Below, piece by piece: positions 1-13,784 of a DNA stretch of 64,000 bases. The DNA lies in contig OZ037766.1 of NCBI GenBank assembly GCA_964035545.1, positions 18,379,581 to 18,443,580 of the forward strand, written 5' to 3'. Numbering within the stretch: the stretch's first letter is position 1; each line of letters starts with the position of its first letter. Under the pieces are notes generated by a model, which saw nothing but the letters and a program-made list of their open reading frames with translations, made no database searches and had not been told where the DNA came from. A program made the translations under genes and the position numbers. Source of the DNA: Bugula neritina. Its lineage: Eukaryota; Bryozoa; Gymnolaemata; Cheilostomatida; Bugulidae.

Positions 1-169
1 CAGATATTACACTATACTTCAGTGAGTTTTAGTGTCTTTCAGTATGTTACAGTGTATTTCAGTATGTTGCAGTATTTTGCAATATATTTCAGTAGGTTAC
101 AGTGTATTTCAGTATGTTGCAGTATAATTCAGTATGTTACAATAAATTTCCGTATGTTACAGTACATTT

Positions 170-229
170 CCGTAAATTACACTATACTTCAGTGAGTTGT
201 AGTATATTTCAGTATCTTGCAGTATCTCT
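170..229. repeat. Landmark box 2 (representative)
   Basis: Six decamers in fixed order: CCGTAAATTA, CACTATACTT, CAGTGAGTTG, TAGTATATTT, CAGTATCTTG, CAGTATCTCT or CAGTATATCT. It shares the CACTATACTTCAGTGAGTT core with box 1, so both derive from one ancestral diverged run. It often precedes box 1 by about 130 bp. Confidence 0.8.
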
Positions 230-299
230 CAGTATGTTACAGTATATTTCAGTATGTTACAGTATATTTCAGTGTGTTACAGTAAATTTCAGTATGTTA

Positions 300-349
300 C
301 AGTGCATTTGCAGATATTACACTATACTTCAGTGAGTTTTAGTGTCTTT
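300..349. repeat. Landmark box 1 (representative)
   Basis: Five diverged decamers in fixed order: CAGTGCATTT, GCAGATATTA, CACTATACTT, CAGTGAGTTT, TAGTGTCTTT. The set, with minor variants such as a CAGATTTTTC form, recurs throughout both arms, commonly every 150-600 bp. It carries TGA and TAG in + frames and so ends most of the open frames. Its order is conserved better than needed for a free-running decamer array. Confidence 0.8.
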
Positions 350-859
350 CAGTATGTTGCAGTATACTTCAGTATGTCGCAGGATTTTGCAATATATTTC
401 TGTATGTTACAGTATATTTCAGTACGTTGCCGTATATTTCAGTATGATACAATAAATTTCAGTGTGTTACAGTACATTTCTGCAAATTACACTATACTTC
501 AGTGAGTTGTAGTATATTTTAGTATCTTGCAGGATATCTCAGTATGTTACAGTTTATTTCAGTATGTTCCAGTATATTTCAGCGTGTTTCAGTATATTTC
601 AGCATGCCACAGTGCATTTTCAGATTTTTCACTATACTTCAGTGAGTTTTAGTGTCTTTCAGTATGTTGCAGTATAATTCGGTATCTTGCAACTTATTTC
701 AATGTGTTGCAATGTATTTCAATATGTTACAGTGTATTTCAGTATGTTGCAGTATGTTGCAGTGTATTTCAGTATGTTACAGTGTATTTCAGTAGGTTTC
801 AGTATCTTGCAGTATATTTCAGTATGTTGCAGTGTATTTCAGTATGTTCCAGTGTATTT

Positions 860-929
860 CAGTAGTTTTCAACATATTTCAGTACGTTACCATATATTTC
901 GGTATGTTACAGCATATTTCAATGTGTTG
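860..929. repeat. Landmark box 3 (representative)
   Basis: Ordered decamers CAACATATTT, CAGTAGGTTA or CAGTACGTTA, CCATATATTT, CGGTATGTTR, CAGCATATTT, CAATGTGTTG. This run recurs near 1558, 3347, 4457, 5907, 7047, 13838, 16648 and in every later family. It is the site of slip type 5. Confidence 0.8.
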
Positions 930-938
930 CAGTGTTTT
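930..938. repeat. Nine-base unit (register slip type 1)
   Basis: A decamer has lost one T (CAGTGTTTT followed directly by CAGT), moving the register from 0 to 9 modulo 10. The same slip is present at 2719-2727, exactly 1,789 bp away, so it predates duplication of the HOR. It is absent from related segments further right. Confidence 0.9.
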
Positions 939-1822
939 CAGTATGTTGCAGTATATTTCAGTGGGTTATAGTATATTCCAGTATGATACAGTGTATTTCA
1001 GTATGTTGCAGTGTTTTTCAATGTGTTACAGTATATTTCAGTATATTACCGTATATTTAGGTATGTTACAGTTTATTCCGATGTGTTGCAGTGTATTTCA
1101 GTATGTTACACTGTATTTCAGTATGTTGCAGTATTTTGCAATATATTTCAGTATGTTTCAGTTTTTCGCAGTATATTTCAGTGTGTTACAGCGTAATTCA
1201 GTATATCACAGTGCATTTTCAGGTATTACACGATACTTCAGTGAGTTTTAGTGTCGTTCAGTATGTTGCAGTATATTTCAGTATCTTGCAACATATTTCA
1301 ATGTGTTGCAATGCATTTCAATATGTTACTATGTATTTCAGTATGTTGCAGTATGTTGCAGTGTATTTCAGTATGTTACAGTGTATTTCAGTAGGTTTCA
1401 GTGTCTTGCAGTATATTTCAGCATGTTGCAGTATATTTCAGGATGTTGCAGTATGTTTCAGTATGTTACAGTATTTTGCAGTATTTTGCAGTATATTTCT
1501 GTGTGTTACAGTATATTTCATTATGTTGCAGTATGTTGCGGTATATTTCAGTAGTTTGCAACATATTTCAGTAGGTTACCATATATTTCGGTATGTTGCA
1601 GCATATTTCAATGTGTTGCAGTGTATTTCAATATGTTACAGTGTATTTCAGTATGTTGCAGTATGTTGCAGTATGTTGCAGTTTGCTGCAGTATGTTGCA
1701 GTGTATTTCTGTATGTTACAGTGTATTTCAGTATGTTGCAGTATATTTCAGTTTGTTACAGTATATTTCAGTATGTTGCAGTATATTTCAGTGGGTTATG
1801 GTATATTTCAGTATGATACAGC

Positions 1823-3571
1823 GTCTTTCAGTATGTTACAGTGTATTTCAGTATGTTGCAGTATTTTGCAATATGTTTCAGTATGTTACAGTGTATTTCA
1901 GTATGTTGCAGTATAATTCAGTATGTTACAATAAATTTCAGTATGTTACAGTACATTTCCGTAAATTACACCATACTTCAGTGAGTTGTAGTATATTTCA
2001 GTATCTTGCAGTATATTTCAGTATGTTATAGTATATTTCAGTATGTTACAGTATATTTCAGTGTGTTACAGTAAATTTCAGTATGTTACAGTGCATTTGC
2101 AGATATTACACTATACTTCAGTGAGTTTTAGTGTCTTTCAGTATGTTGCAGTATATTTCAGTATGTTGCAGTATTTTGCAATATATTTTAGTATGTTACA
2201 GTGTATTTCAGTACGTTGCAGTATATTTCAGTATGATACAATAAATTTCAGTGTGTTACAGTACATTTCTGCAAATTACACTATACTTCAGTGAGTTGTA
2301 GTATATTTCAGTATCTTGCAGCATATCTCAGTATGTTGCAGTTTATTTCAGTATGTTCCAGTATATTTCAGCGTGTTTCAGTATATTTCAGCATGCCACA
2401 GTGCATTTTCAGATTTTTCACTATACTTCAGTGAGTTTTAGTGTCTTTCAGTATGTTGCAGTATAATTCGGTATCTTGCAACTTATTTCAATGTGTTGCA
2501 ATGTATTTCAATATGTTACAGTGTATTTCAGTATGTTGCAGTATGTTGCAGTGTATTTCAGTATGTTACAGTGTATTTCAGTAGGTTTCAGTATCTTGCA
2601 GTATATTTCAGTATGTTGCAGTGTATTTCAGTATGTTCCAGTGTATTTCAGTAGTTTTCAACATATTTCTGTACGTTACCATATATTTCGGTATGTTACA
2701 GCATATTTCAATGTGTTGCAGTGTTTTCAGTATGTTGCAGTATATTTCAGTGGGTTATAGTATATTCCAGTATGATACAGTGTATTTCAGTATGTTGCAG
2801 TGTTTTTCAATGTGTTACAGTATATTTCAGTATATTACCGTATATTTAGGTATGTTACAGTTTATTCCGATGTGTTGCAGTGTATTTCAGGATGTTACAC
2901 TGTATTTCAGTATGTTGCAGTATTTTGCAATATATTTCAGTATGTTTCAGTATTTCGCAGTATATTTCAGTGTGTTACAGCGTAATTCAGTATATCACAG
3001 TGCATTTTCAGGTATTACACGATACTTCAGTGAGTTTTAGTGTCGTTCAGTATGTTGCAGTATATTTCAGTATCTTGCAACATATTTCAATGTGTTGCAA
3101 TGCATTTCAATATGTTACTATGTATTTCAGTATGTTGCAGTATGTTGCAGTGTATTTCAGTATGTTACAGTGTACTTCAGTAGGTTTCAGTGTCTTGCAG
3201 TATATTTCAGCATGTTGCAGTATATTTCAGGATGTTGCAGTATGTTTCAGTATGTTACAGTATTTTGCAGTATTTTGCAGTATATTTCTGTGTGTTACAG
3301 TATATTTCATTATGTTGCAGTATGTTGCGGTATATTTCAGTAGTTTGCAACATATTTCAGTAGGTTACCATATATTTCGGTATGTTGCAGCATATTTCAA
3401 TGTGTTGCAGTGTATTTCAATATGTTACAGTGTATTTCAGTATGTTGCAGTATGTTGCAGTATGTTGCAGTTTGCTGCAGTATGTTGCAGTGTATTTCTG
3501 TATGTTACAGTGTATTTCAGTATGTTGCAGTATATTTCAGTGGGTTATGGTATATTTCAGTATGATACAGC
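1823..3571. repeat. 1,749-bp higher-order repeat, copy 2
   Basis: This is the second copy of the block at 34-1822. It lacks 40 bp, exactly four decamers, corresponding to about 1741-1790 in copy 1 (a stretch with a CAGTTTGTTA unit before the CAGTGGGTTA landmark). It keeps the nine-base slip at 2719-2727. The first part of a third, more diverged copy can be followed from 3572 at an offset of 1,749 for roughly 700 bp, which links this family to the next one. Confidence 0.85.
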
Positions 3572-6500
3572 GTCTTTCAGTATGTTACAGTGTATTTCAG
3601 TATGTTGCAGTATTTTGCAATATGTTTCAGTATGTTACAGTGTATTTCAGTATTTTGCAGTATAATTCAGTATGTTACAATAAATTTCAGTATGTTACAG
3701 TACATTTCCGTAAATTACACTATACTTCCGTGAGTTGTAGTATATTTCAGTATCTTGCAGTATATATCAGTATGTTACAGTATATTTCTGTATGTTACAG
3801 TATATTTCAGTGTGTTACAGTAAATTTCAGTATGTTACAGTGCATTTGCAGATATTACACTATACTTCAGTGAGTTTTAGTGTCTTTCAGTATGTTGCAG
3901 TATATTTCAGTATGTTGCAGTATTTTGCAATATATTTTAGTATGTTACGGTGTATTTCAGTACGTTGCAGTATATTTCAGTATGATACAATAAATTTCAG
4001 TGTGTTACAGTACATTTTTGCAAATTACGCTATACTTCAGTGAGTTGTAGTATATTTCAGTATCTTGCAGTATATCTCAGTATGTTACAGTTTATTTCAG
4101 TATGTTCCAGTATATTTCAGCGTGTTTCAGTATATTTCAGTATGCCACAGTGCACTTTCAGATTTTTCACTATACTTCAGTGAGTTTTAGTGTCTTTCAG
4201 TATGTTGCAGTATATTTCGGTATCTTGCAACTTATTTCAATGTGTTGCATTGTATTTCAATATGTTACAGTGTATTTCAGTATGTTGCAGTATGTTGCAG
4301 TGTACTTCAGTATGTTACAGTGTATTTCAGTAGGTTTCAGTATCTTGCAGTATATTTCAGTATGTTGCAGTCTATTTCAGTGGGTTACAGTATATTCCAG
4401 TATGTTCCAGTATGTTGCAGTATATTTTAGTATGTTACAGTGTATTTCTGTAGTTTGCAACATATTTCAGTAGGTTACCATATATTTCGGTATGTTGCAG
4501 CATATTTCAATGTGTTGCAGCGTATTTCAATATGTTACAGTGTATTTCAGTATGTTGCAGTATGTTGCAGTGTATTTCTGTATGTTACAGTGTATTTCAG
4601 TATGTTGCAGTATATTTCAGTATGTTACAGTATGTTTCAGTATGTTGCAGTATATTTCCGTGGGTTATAGTATATTTCAGTATGATACAGCGTATTTCAG
4701 TATGTTACAGTGTATTTCAGTATGTTGCAGTATATTTCAGTATGTTACAATAAATTTCAGTATGTTACAGTACATTTCCGTAAATTACACTATACTTCAG
4801 TGAGTTGTAGTATATTTCAGTATGTTGCAGTATATCTCAGTATGTTACAGTATATTTCAGTATGTTACAGTATATTTCAGTGTGTTACAGTAAATTTCAG
4901 TATGTTACAGTGCATTTGCAGATATTACACTATACTTCAGTGAGTTTTAGTGTCTTTCAGTATGTTGCAGTATATTTCAGTATGTTGCAGTATTTTGCAA
5001 TATATTTTAGTATGTTACGGTGTATTTCAGTACGTTGCAGTATATTTCAGTATGATACAATAAATTTCAGTGTGTTACAGTACATTTCTGCAAATTACAC
5101 TATACTTCAGTGAGTTGTAGTATATTTCAGTATCTTGCAGTATATCTCAGTATGTTACAGTTTATTTCAGTATGTTCCAGTATATTTCAGCGTCTTTCAG
5201 TATATTTCAGTATGCCACAGTGCATTTTCAGATTTTTCACTATACTTCAGTGAGTTTTAGTGTCTTTCAGTATGTTGCAGTATATTTCAGTATCTTGCAA
5301 CATATTTCAATGTGTTGCAATGCATTTCAATATGTTACAATGTATTTCAGTATGTTGCAGTATGTTGCAGTGTATTTCAGTATGTTACAGTGTATTTCAG
5401 TAGGTTTCAGTGTCTTGCAGTATATTTCAGCATGTTGCAGTATATTTCAGGATGTTGCAGTATGTTTCAGTATGTTACAGTATTTTGCCGTATTTTGCAG
5501 TTTATTTCAGTATGTTCCAGTATATTTCAGCGTTTTTCAGTATATTTCAGTATACCACAGTGCATTTTCAGATTTTTCACTATACTTCAGTGAGTTTTAG
5601 TGTCGGTCAGTATGTTGCAGTATATTTCAGTATCTTGCAACATATTTCAATGTGTTGCAATGCATTTCAATATGTTACAATGTATTTCAGTATGTTGCAG
5701 TATGTTGCAGTGTATTTCAGTATGTTACAGTGTATTTCAGTAGGTTTCAGTGTCTTGCAGTATATTTCAACATGTTGCAGTTTATTTCAGGATGTTGCAG
5801 TATGTTTCAGTATGTTACAGTATTTTGCCGTATTTTGCCGTATATTTCAGTGTGTTACAGTATATTTCATTATGTTGCAGTATGTTGCAGTATATTTCAA
5901 TAATTTGCAACATATTTCAGTAGGTTACCATATATTTCGGTATGTTGCAGCATATTTCAATGTGTTGCAGTGTATTTCAGTATGTTGCAGTATGTTGCAG
6001 TATGCTGCAGTATGTTGCAGTGTATTTCTGTATGTTACAGTGTATTTCAGTATGTTGCAGTATATTTCAGTTTGTTACAGTATATTTCAGTATGTTGCAG
6101 TATGTTTCAGTGGGTTATAGTATATTTCAGTATGATACAGCGTCTTTCAGTATGTTACAGTGTATTTCAGTATGTTGCAGTATTTTGCAATATGTTTCAG
6201 TATGTTACAGTGTATTTCAGTATGTTGCAGTATAATTCAGTATGTTACAATAAATTTCAGTATGCTCCAGTACATTTCCGTAAATTACACTATACTTCAG
6301 TGAGTTGTAGTATATTTCAGTATCTTGCAGTATATCTCAGTATGTTACAGTATATTTCAGTATGTTACAGTATATTTCAGTGTGTTACAGTAAATGTCAG
6401 TATGTTACAGTGCATTTGCAGATATTACACTATACTTCAGTGAGTTTTAGTGTCTTTCAGTATGTTGCAGTATATTTCAGTATGTTGCAGTATTTTGCAA

Positions 6501-8161
6501 CATATTTTAGTATGTTACGGTGTATTTCAGTACGTTGCAGTATATTTCAGTATGATACAATAAATTTCAGTGTGTTACAGTACATTTTTGCAAATTACAC
6601 TATACTTCAGTGAGTTGTAGTATATTTCAGTATCTTGCAGTATATCTCAGTATGTTACAGTTTATTTCAGTATGTTCCAGTATATTTCAGCGTGTTTCAG
6701 TATATTTCAGTATGCCACAGTGCATTTTCAGATTTTTCACTATACTTCAGTGAGTTTTAGTGTCTTTCAGGATGTTGCAGTATATTTCGGTATCTTGCAA
6801 CTTATTTCAATGTGTTGCATTGTATTTCAATATGTTACAGTGTATTTCAGTATGTTGCAGTATGTTGCAGTGTACTTCAGTATGTTACAGTGTATTTCAG
6901 TAGGTTTCAGTATCTTGCAGTATATTTCAGTATGTTGCAGTATTTTTCAGTGGGTTACAGTATATTCCAGCATGTTCCAGTATGTTGCAGTATATTTCAG
7001 TATGTTGCAGTGTATTTCAGTATGTTACAGTGTATTTCAGTAGTTTGCAACATATTTCAGTAGGTTACCATATATTTCCGTATGTTGCAGCATATTTCAA
7101 TGTGTTCCAGTGTATTTCAATATGTTACAGTGTGTTTCAGTATGTTGCAGTATGTTGCAGTGTATTTCTGTACGTTACAGTGTATTTCAGTATGTTGCAG
7201 TATATTTCAGTATGTTACAGTATGTTTCAGTATGTTACAGTGCATTTGCAGATATTACACTATACTTCAGTGAGTTTTAGTGTCTTTCAGTATGTTGCAG
7301 TATATTTCAGTATGTTGCAGTATTTTGCAATATATTTTAGTATGTTACGGTGTATTTCAGTACGTTGCAGTATGTTTCAGTATGATACAATAAGTTTCAG
7401 TGTGTTACAGTACATTTCTGCAAATTACACTATACTTCAGTGAGTTGTAGTATATTTCAGTATCTGGCAGTATATCTCAGTATGTTACAGTTTATTTCAG
7501 TATGTTCCAGTATATTTCAGCGTCTTTCAGTATATTTCAGTATGCCACAGTGCATTTTCAGATTTTTCACTATACTTCAGTGAGTTTTAGTGTCTTTCAG
7601 TATGTTGCAGTATATTTCAGTATCTTGCAACATATTTCAATGTGTTGCAATGCATTTCAATATGTTACAATGTATTTCAGTATGTTGCAGTATGTTGCAG
7701 TGTATTTCAGTATGTTACAGTGTATTTCAGTAGGTTTCAGTGTCTTGCAGTATATTTCAACATGTTGCAGTATATTTCAGGATGTTGCAGTATGTTTCAG
7801 TATGTTACAGTATTTTGCCGTATTTTGCCGTATATTTCAGTGTGTTACAGTATATTTCAATATGTTGCAGTATGTTGCGGTATATTTCAGTAGTTTGCAA
7901 CATATTTCAGTAGGTTACCATATATTTCGGTATGTTGCAGCATATTTCAATGTGTTGCAGTGTATTTCAATATGTTACAGTGTATTTCAGTATGTTGCAG
8001 TATGTTGCAGTATGTTGCAGTTTGCTGCAGTATGTTGCAGTGTATTTCTGTATGTTACAGTGTATTTCAGTATGTTGCAGTATATTTCAGTTTGTTACAG
8101 TATATTTCAGTATGTTGCAGTATATTTCAGTGGGTTATGGTATATTTCAGTATGATACAGC
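3572..8161. repeat. 4,590-bp higher-order repeat, copy 1
   Basis: Landmarks at 3792, 4862, 5172, 6362 and 7502 recur at 8382, 9452, 9762, 10952 and near 12082, nearly all at an offset of 4,590 bp (459 decamers). Inside the unit there are related sub-blocks: the segments starting near 5172 and 7502 resemble each other, as do 4102 and 6672. The unit therefore arose by internal duplication. No register slip occurs inside it, which agrees with its length being a multiple of ten. Confidence 0.85.
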
Positions 8162-11100
8162 GTCTTTCAGTATGTTACAGTGTATTTCAGTATGTTGCAG
8201 TATTTTGCAATATTTTTCAGTATGTTACAGTGTATTTCAGTATGTTGCAGTATAATTCAGTATGTTACAATAAATTTCAGTATGTTACAGTACATTTCCG
8301 TAAATTACACTATACTTCAGTGAGTTGTAGTACATTTCAGTATCTTGCAGTATATATCAGTATGTTACAGTATATTTCTGTATGTTACAGTATATTTCAG
8401 TGTGTTACAGTAAATTTCAGTATGTTACAGTGCATTTGCAGATATTACACTATACTTCAGTGAGTTTTAGTGTCTTTCAGTATGTTGCAGTATATTTCAG
8501 TATGTTGCAGTATTTTGCAATATATTTTAGTATGTTACGGTGTATTTCAGTACGTTGCAGTATATTTCAGTATGATACAATAAATTTCAGTGTGTTACAG
8601 TACATTTTTGCAAATTACGCTATACTTCAGTGAGTTGTAGTATATTTCAGTATCTTGCAGTATATCTCAGTATGTTACAGTTTATTTCAGTATGTTCCAG
8701 TATATTTCAGCGTGTTTCAGTATATTTCAGTATGCCACAGTGCACTTTCAGATTTTTCACTATACTTCAGTGAGTTTTAGTGTCTTTCAGTATGTTGCAG
8801 TATATTTCGGTATCTTGCAACTTATTTCAATGTGTTGCATTGTATTTCAATATGTTACAGTGTATTTCAGTATGTTGCAGTATGTTGCAGTGTACTTCAG
8901 TATGTTACAGTGTATTTCAGTAGGTTTCAGTATCTTGCAGTATATTTCAGTATGTTGCAGTATATTTCAGTGGGTTACAGTATATTCCAGTATGTTCCAG
9001 TATGTTGCAGTATATTTCAGTATGTTACAGTGTATTTCTGTAGTTTGCAACATATTTCAGTAGGTTACCATATATTTCGGTATGTTGCAGCATATTTCAA
9101 TGTGTTGCAGCGTATTTCAATATGTTACAGTGTATTTCAGTATGTTGCAGTATGTTGCAGTGTATTTCTGTATGTTACGGTGTATTTCAGTATGTTGCAG
9201 TATATTTCAGTATGTTACAGTATGTTTCAGTATGTTGCAGTATATTTCCGTGGGTTATAGTATATTTCAGTATGATACAGCGTATTTCATTATGTTACAG
9301 TGTATTTCAGTATGTTGCAGTATATTTCAGTATGTTACAATAAATTTCAGTACGTTACAGTACATTTCCGTAAATTACACTATACTTCAGTGAGTTGTAG
9401 TATATTTCAGTATGTTGCAGTATATCTCAGTATGTTACAGTATATTTCAGTATGTTACAGTATATTTCAGTGTGTTACAGTAAATTTCAGTATGTTACAG
9501 TGCATTTGCAGATATTACACTATACTTCAGTGAGTTTTAGTGTCTTTCAGTATGTTGCAGTATATTTCAGTATGTTGCAGTATTTTGCAATATATTTTAG
9601 TATGTTACGGTGTATTTCAGTACGTTGCAGTATATTTCAGTATGATACAATAAATTTCAGTGTGTTACAGTACATTTCTGCAAATTACACTATACTTCAG
9701 TGAGTTGTAGTATATTTCAGTATCTTGCAGTATATCTCAGTATGTTACAGTTTATTTCAGTATGTTCCAGTATATTTCAGCGTCTTTCAGTATATTTCAG
9801 TATGCCACAGTGCATTTTCAGATTTTTCAGTATACTTCAGTGAGTTTTAGTGTCTTTCAGTATGTTGCAGTATATTTCAGTATCTTGCAACATATTTCAA
9901 TGTGTTGCAATGCATTTCAATATGTTACAATGTATTTAAGTATGTTGCAGTATGTTGCAGTGTATTTCAGTATGTTACAGTGTATTTCAGTAGGTTTCAG
10001 TGTCTTGCAGTATATTTCAGCATGTTGCAGTATATTTCAGGATGTTGCAGTATGTTTCAGTATGTTACAGTATTTTGCCGTATTTTGCAGTTTATTTCAG
10101 TATGTTCCAGTATATTTCAGCGTTTTTCAGTATATTTCAGTATGCCACAGTGCATTTTCAGATTTTTCACTATACTTCAGTGAGTTTTAGTGTCGGTCAG
10201 TATGTTGCAGTATATTTCAGTATCTTGCAACATATTTCAATGTGTTGCAATGCATTTCAATATGTTACAATGTATTTCAGTATGTTGCAGTATGTTGCAG
10301 TGTATTTCAGTATGTTACAGTGTATTTCAGTAGGTTTCAGTGTCTTGCAGTATATTTCAACATGTTGCAGTATATTTCAGGATGTTGCAGTATGTTTCAG
10401 TATGTTACAGTATTTTGCCGTATTTTGCCGTATATTTCAGTGTGTTACAGTATATTTCATTACGTTGCAGTATGTTGCAGTATATTTCAATAGTTTGCAA
10501 CATATTTCAGTAGGTTACCATATATTTCGGTATGTTGCAGCATATTTCAATGTGTTGCAGTGTATTTCAGTATGTTGCAGTATGTTGCAGTATGCTGCAG
10601 TATGTTGCAGTGTATTTCTGTATGTTACAGTGTATTTCAGTATGTTGCAGTATATTTCAGTTTGTTACAGTATATTTCAGTATGTTGCAGTATGTTTCAG
10701 TGGGTTATAGTATATTTCAGTATGATACAGCGTCTTTCAGTATGTTACAGTGTATTTCAGTATGTTGCAGTATTTTGCAATATGTTTCAGTATGTTACAG
10801 TGTATTTCAGTATGTTGCAGTATAATTCAGTATGTTACAATAAATTTCAGCATGCTCCAGTACATTTCCGTAAATTACACTATACTTCAGTGAGTTGTAG
10901 TATATTTCAGTATCTTGCAGTATATCTCAGTATGTTACAGTATATTTCAGTTTGTTACAGTATATTTCAGTGTGTTACAGTAAATGTCAGTATGTTACAG
11001 TGCATTTGCAGATATTACACTATACTTCAGTGAGTTTTAGTGTCTTTCAGTATGTTGCAGTATATTTCAGTATGTTGCAGTATTTTGCAACATATTTTAG

Positions 11101-11892
11101 TATGTTACGGTGTATTTCAGTACGTTGCAGTATATTTCAGTATGATACAATAAATTTCAGTGTGTTACAGTACATTTTTGCAAATTACAGTATACTTCAG
11201 TGAGTTGTAGTATATTTCAGTATCTTGCAGTATATCTCAGTATGTTACAGTTTATTTCAGTATGTTCCAGTATATTTCAGCGTGTTTCAGTATATTTCAG
11301 TATGCCACAGTGCATTTTCAGATTTTTCACTATACTTCAGTGAGTTTTAGTGTCTTTCCGGATGTTGCAGTATATTTCGGTATCTTGCAACTTGTTTCAA
11401 TGTGTTGCATTGTATTTCAATATGTTACAGTGTATTTCAGTATGTTGCAGTATGTTGCAGTGTACTTCAGTATGTTACAGTGTATTTCAGTAGGTTTCAG
11501 TATCTTGCAGTATATTTTAGTATGTTGCAGTATTTTTCAGTGGGTTACAGTATATTCCAGCATGTTCCAGTATGTTGCAGTATATTTCAGTATGTTGCAG
11601 TGTATTTCAGTATGTTACAGTGTATTTCAGTAGTTTGCAACATATTTCAGTAGGTTACCATATATTTCCGTATGTTGCAGCATATTTCAATGTGTTCCAG
11701 TGTATTTCAATATGTTACAGTGTGTTTCAGTATGTTGCAGTATGTTGCAGTGTATTTCTGTATGTTACAGTGTATTTCAGTATGTTGCAGTATATTTCAG
11801 TATGTTACAGTATGTTTCAGTATGTTACAGTGCATTTGCAGATATTACACTATACTTCAGTGAGTTTTAGTGTCTTTCAGTATGTTGCAGTA
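8162..11892. repeat. 4,590-bp higher-order repeat, partial copy 2
   Basis: This matches 3572-7302 at a constant offset of 4,590 with scattered single-base differences (for example C for T in CAGTACGTTA near 9351). At about 11893 one decamer is missing relative to copy 1, and shortly afterwards the sequence follows the 5172/9762 type of sub-block instead of the 7502 type. That is the pattern expected of unequal exchange between related sub-blocks. Confidence 0.8.
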
Positions 11893-13784
11893 TATTGCAG
11901 TATTTTGCAATATATTTTAGTATGTTACGGTGTATTTCAGTACGTTGCAGTATATTTCAGTATGATACAATAAATTTCAGTGTGTTACAGTACATTTCTG
12001 CAAATTACACTATACTTCAGTGAGTTGTAGTATATTTCAGTATCTTGCAGTATATCTCAGTATGTTACAGTTTATTTCAGTATGTTCCAGTATATTTCAG
12101 CGTCTTTCAGTATATTTCAGTATGCCACAGTGCATTTTCAGATTTTTCACTATACTTCAGTGAGTTTTAGTGTCTTTCAGTATGTTGCAGTATATTTCAG
12201 TATCTTGCAACATATTTCAATGTGTTGCAATGCATTTCAATATGTTACAATGTATTTCAGTATGTTGCAGTATGTTGCAGCGTATTTCAGTATGTTACAG
12301 TGTATTTCAGTAGGTTTCAGTGTCTTGCAGTATATTTCAGCATGTTGCAGTATATTTCAGGATGTTGCAGTATGTTTCAGTATGTTACAGTATTTTGCCG
12401 TATTTTGCAGTTTATTTCAGTATGTTCCAGTATATTTCAGCGTTTTTCAGTATATTTCAGTATGCCACAGTGCATTTTCAGATTTTTCACTATACTTCAG
12501 TGAGTTTTAGTGTCGGTCAGTATGTTGCAGTATATTTCAGTATCTTGCAACATATTTCAATGTGTTGCAATGCATTTCAATATGTTACAATGTATTTCAG
12601 TATGCTGCAGTATGTTGCAGTGTATTTCAGTATGTTACAGTGTATTTCAGTAGGTTTCAGTGTCTTGCAGTATATTTCAACATGTTGCAGTATATTTCAG
12701 GATGTTGCAGTATGTTTCAGTATGTTACAGTATTTTGCCGTATTTTGCCGTATATTTCAGTGTGTTACAGTATATTTCATTACGTTGCAGTATGTTGCAG
12801 TATATTTCAATAGTTTGCAACATATTTCAGTAGGTTACCATATATTTCGGTATGTTGCAGCATATTTCAATGTGTTGCAGTGTATTTCAGTATGTTGCAG
12901 TATGTTGCAGTATGCTGCAGTATGTTGCAGTGTATTTCTGTATGTTACAGTGTATTTCAGTATGTTGCAGTATATTTCAGTTTGTTACAGTATATTTCAG
13001 TATGTTGCAGTATGTTTCAGTGGGTTATAGTATATTTCAGTATGATACAGCGTCTTTCAGTATGTTACAGTGTATTTCAGTATGTTGCAGTATTTTGCAA
13101 TATGTTTCAGTATGTTACAGTGTTTTTCAGTATGTTGCAGTATAATTCAGTACGTTACAATAAATTTCAGTATGCTCCAGTACATTTCCGTAAATTACAC
13201 TATACTTCAGTGAGTTGTAGTATATTTCAGTATCTTGCAGTATATCTCAGTATGTTACAGTATATTTCAGTATGTTACAGTATATTTCAGTGTGTTACAG
13301 TAAATGTCAGTATGTTACAGTGCATTTGCAGATATTACACTATACTTCAGTGAGTTTTAGTGTCTTTCAGTATGTTGCAGTATATTTCAGTATGTTGCAG
13401 TATTTTGCAACATATTTTAGTATGTTACGGTGTATTTCAGTACGTTGCAGTATATTTCAGTATGATACAATAAATTTCAGTGTGTTACAGTACATTTTTT
13501 GCAAATTACAGTATACTTCAGTGAGTTGTAGTATATTTCAGTATCTTGCAGTATATCTCAGTATGTTACAGTTTATTTCAGTATGTTCCAGTATATTTCA
13601 GCGTGTTTCAGTATATTTCAGTATGCCACAGTGCATTTTCAGATTTTTCACTATACTTCAGTGAGTTTTAGTGTCTTTCAGGATGTTGCAGTATATTTCG
13701 GTATCTTGCAACTTATTTCAATGTGTTGCATTGTATTTCAATATGTTACAGTGTATTCCAGCATGTTCCAGTATGTTGCAGTAT
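11821..13784. repeat. Re-duplicated segment (2,320-2,330 bp offset)
   Basis: This repeats 9491 to about 11570. The offset is 2,330 up to the missing decamer at about 11893, then 2,320, then 2,321 after one extra T at 13500, then 2,201 after a 120-bp deletion (twelve decamers) at about 13752. It bridges the 4,590-bp family and the 2,810-bp family that follows. Confidence 0.8.
13500..13500. other. One-base insertion (register slip type 2)
   Basis: Here the run is TTTTTTG where related copies (4010-4020, 6590, 11170) have TTTTTG. It is the only register gain in the window and moves the phase from 8 to 9. It lies close to the change from the 4,590-bp family to the 2,810-bp family. Confidence 0.85.

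Larger units (their letters stand above)
34..1822. repeat. 1,789-bp higher-order repeat, copy 1
   Basis: This block recurs 1,789 bp downstream with only scattered substitutions. The shared landmarks include the ATAATT-containing decamer near 121 and 1910, the tandem landmark boxes, and a nine-base unit at 930-938 repeated at 2719-2727. The length is 179 decamers minus one base, and that one base is the slip at 930-938. Positions 1-33 before it are the tail of a landmark box that continues beyond the window. The boundaries are where the offset match begins and are soft by a few tens of bases. Confidence 0.85.
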
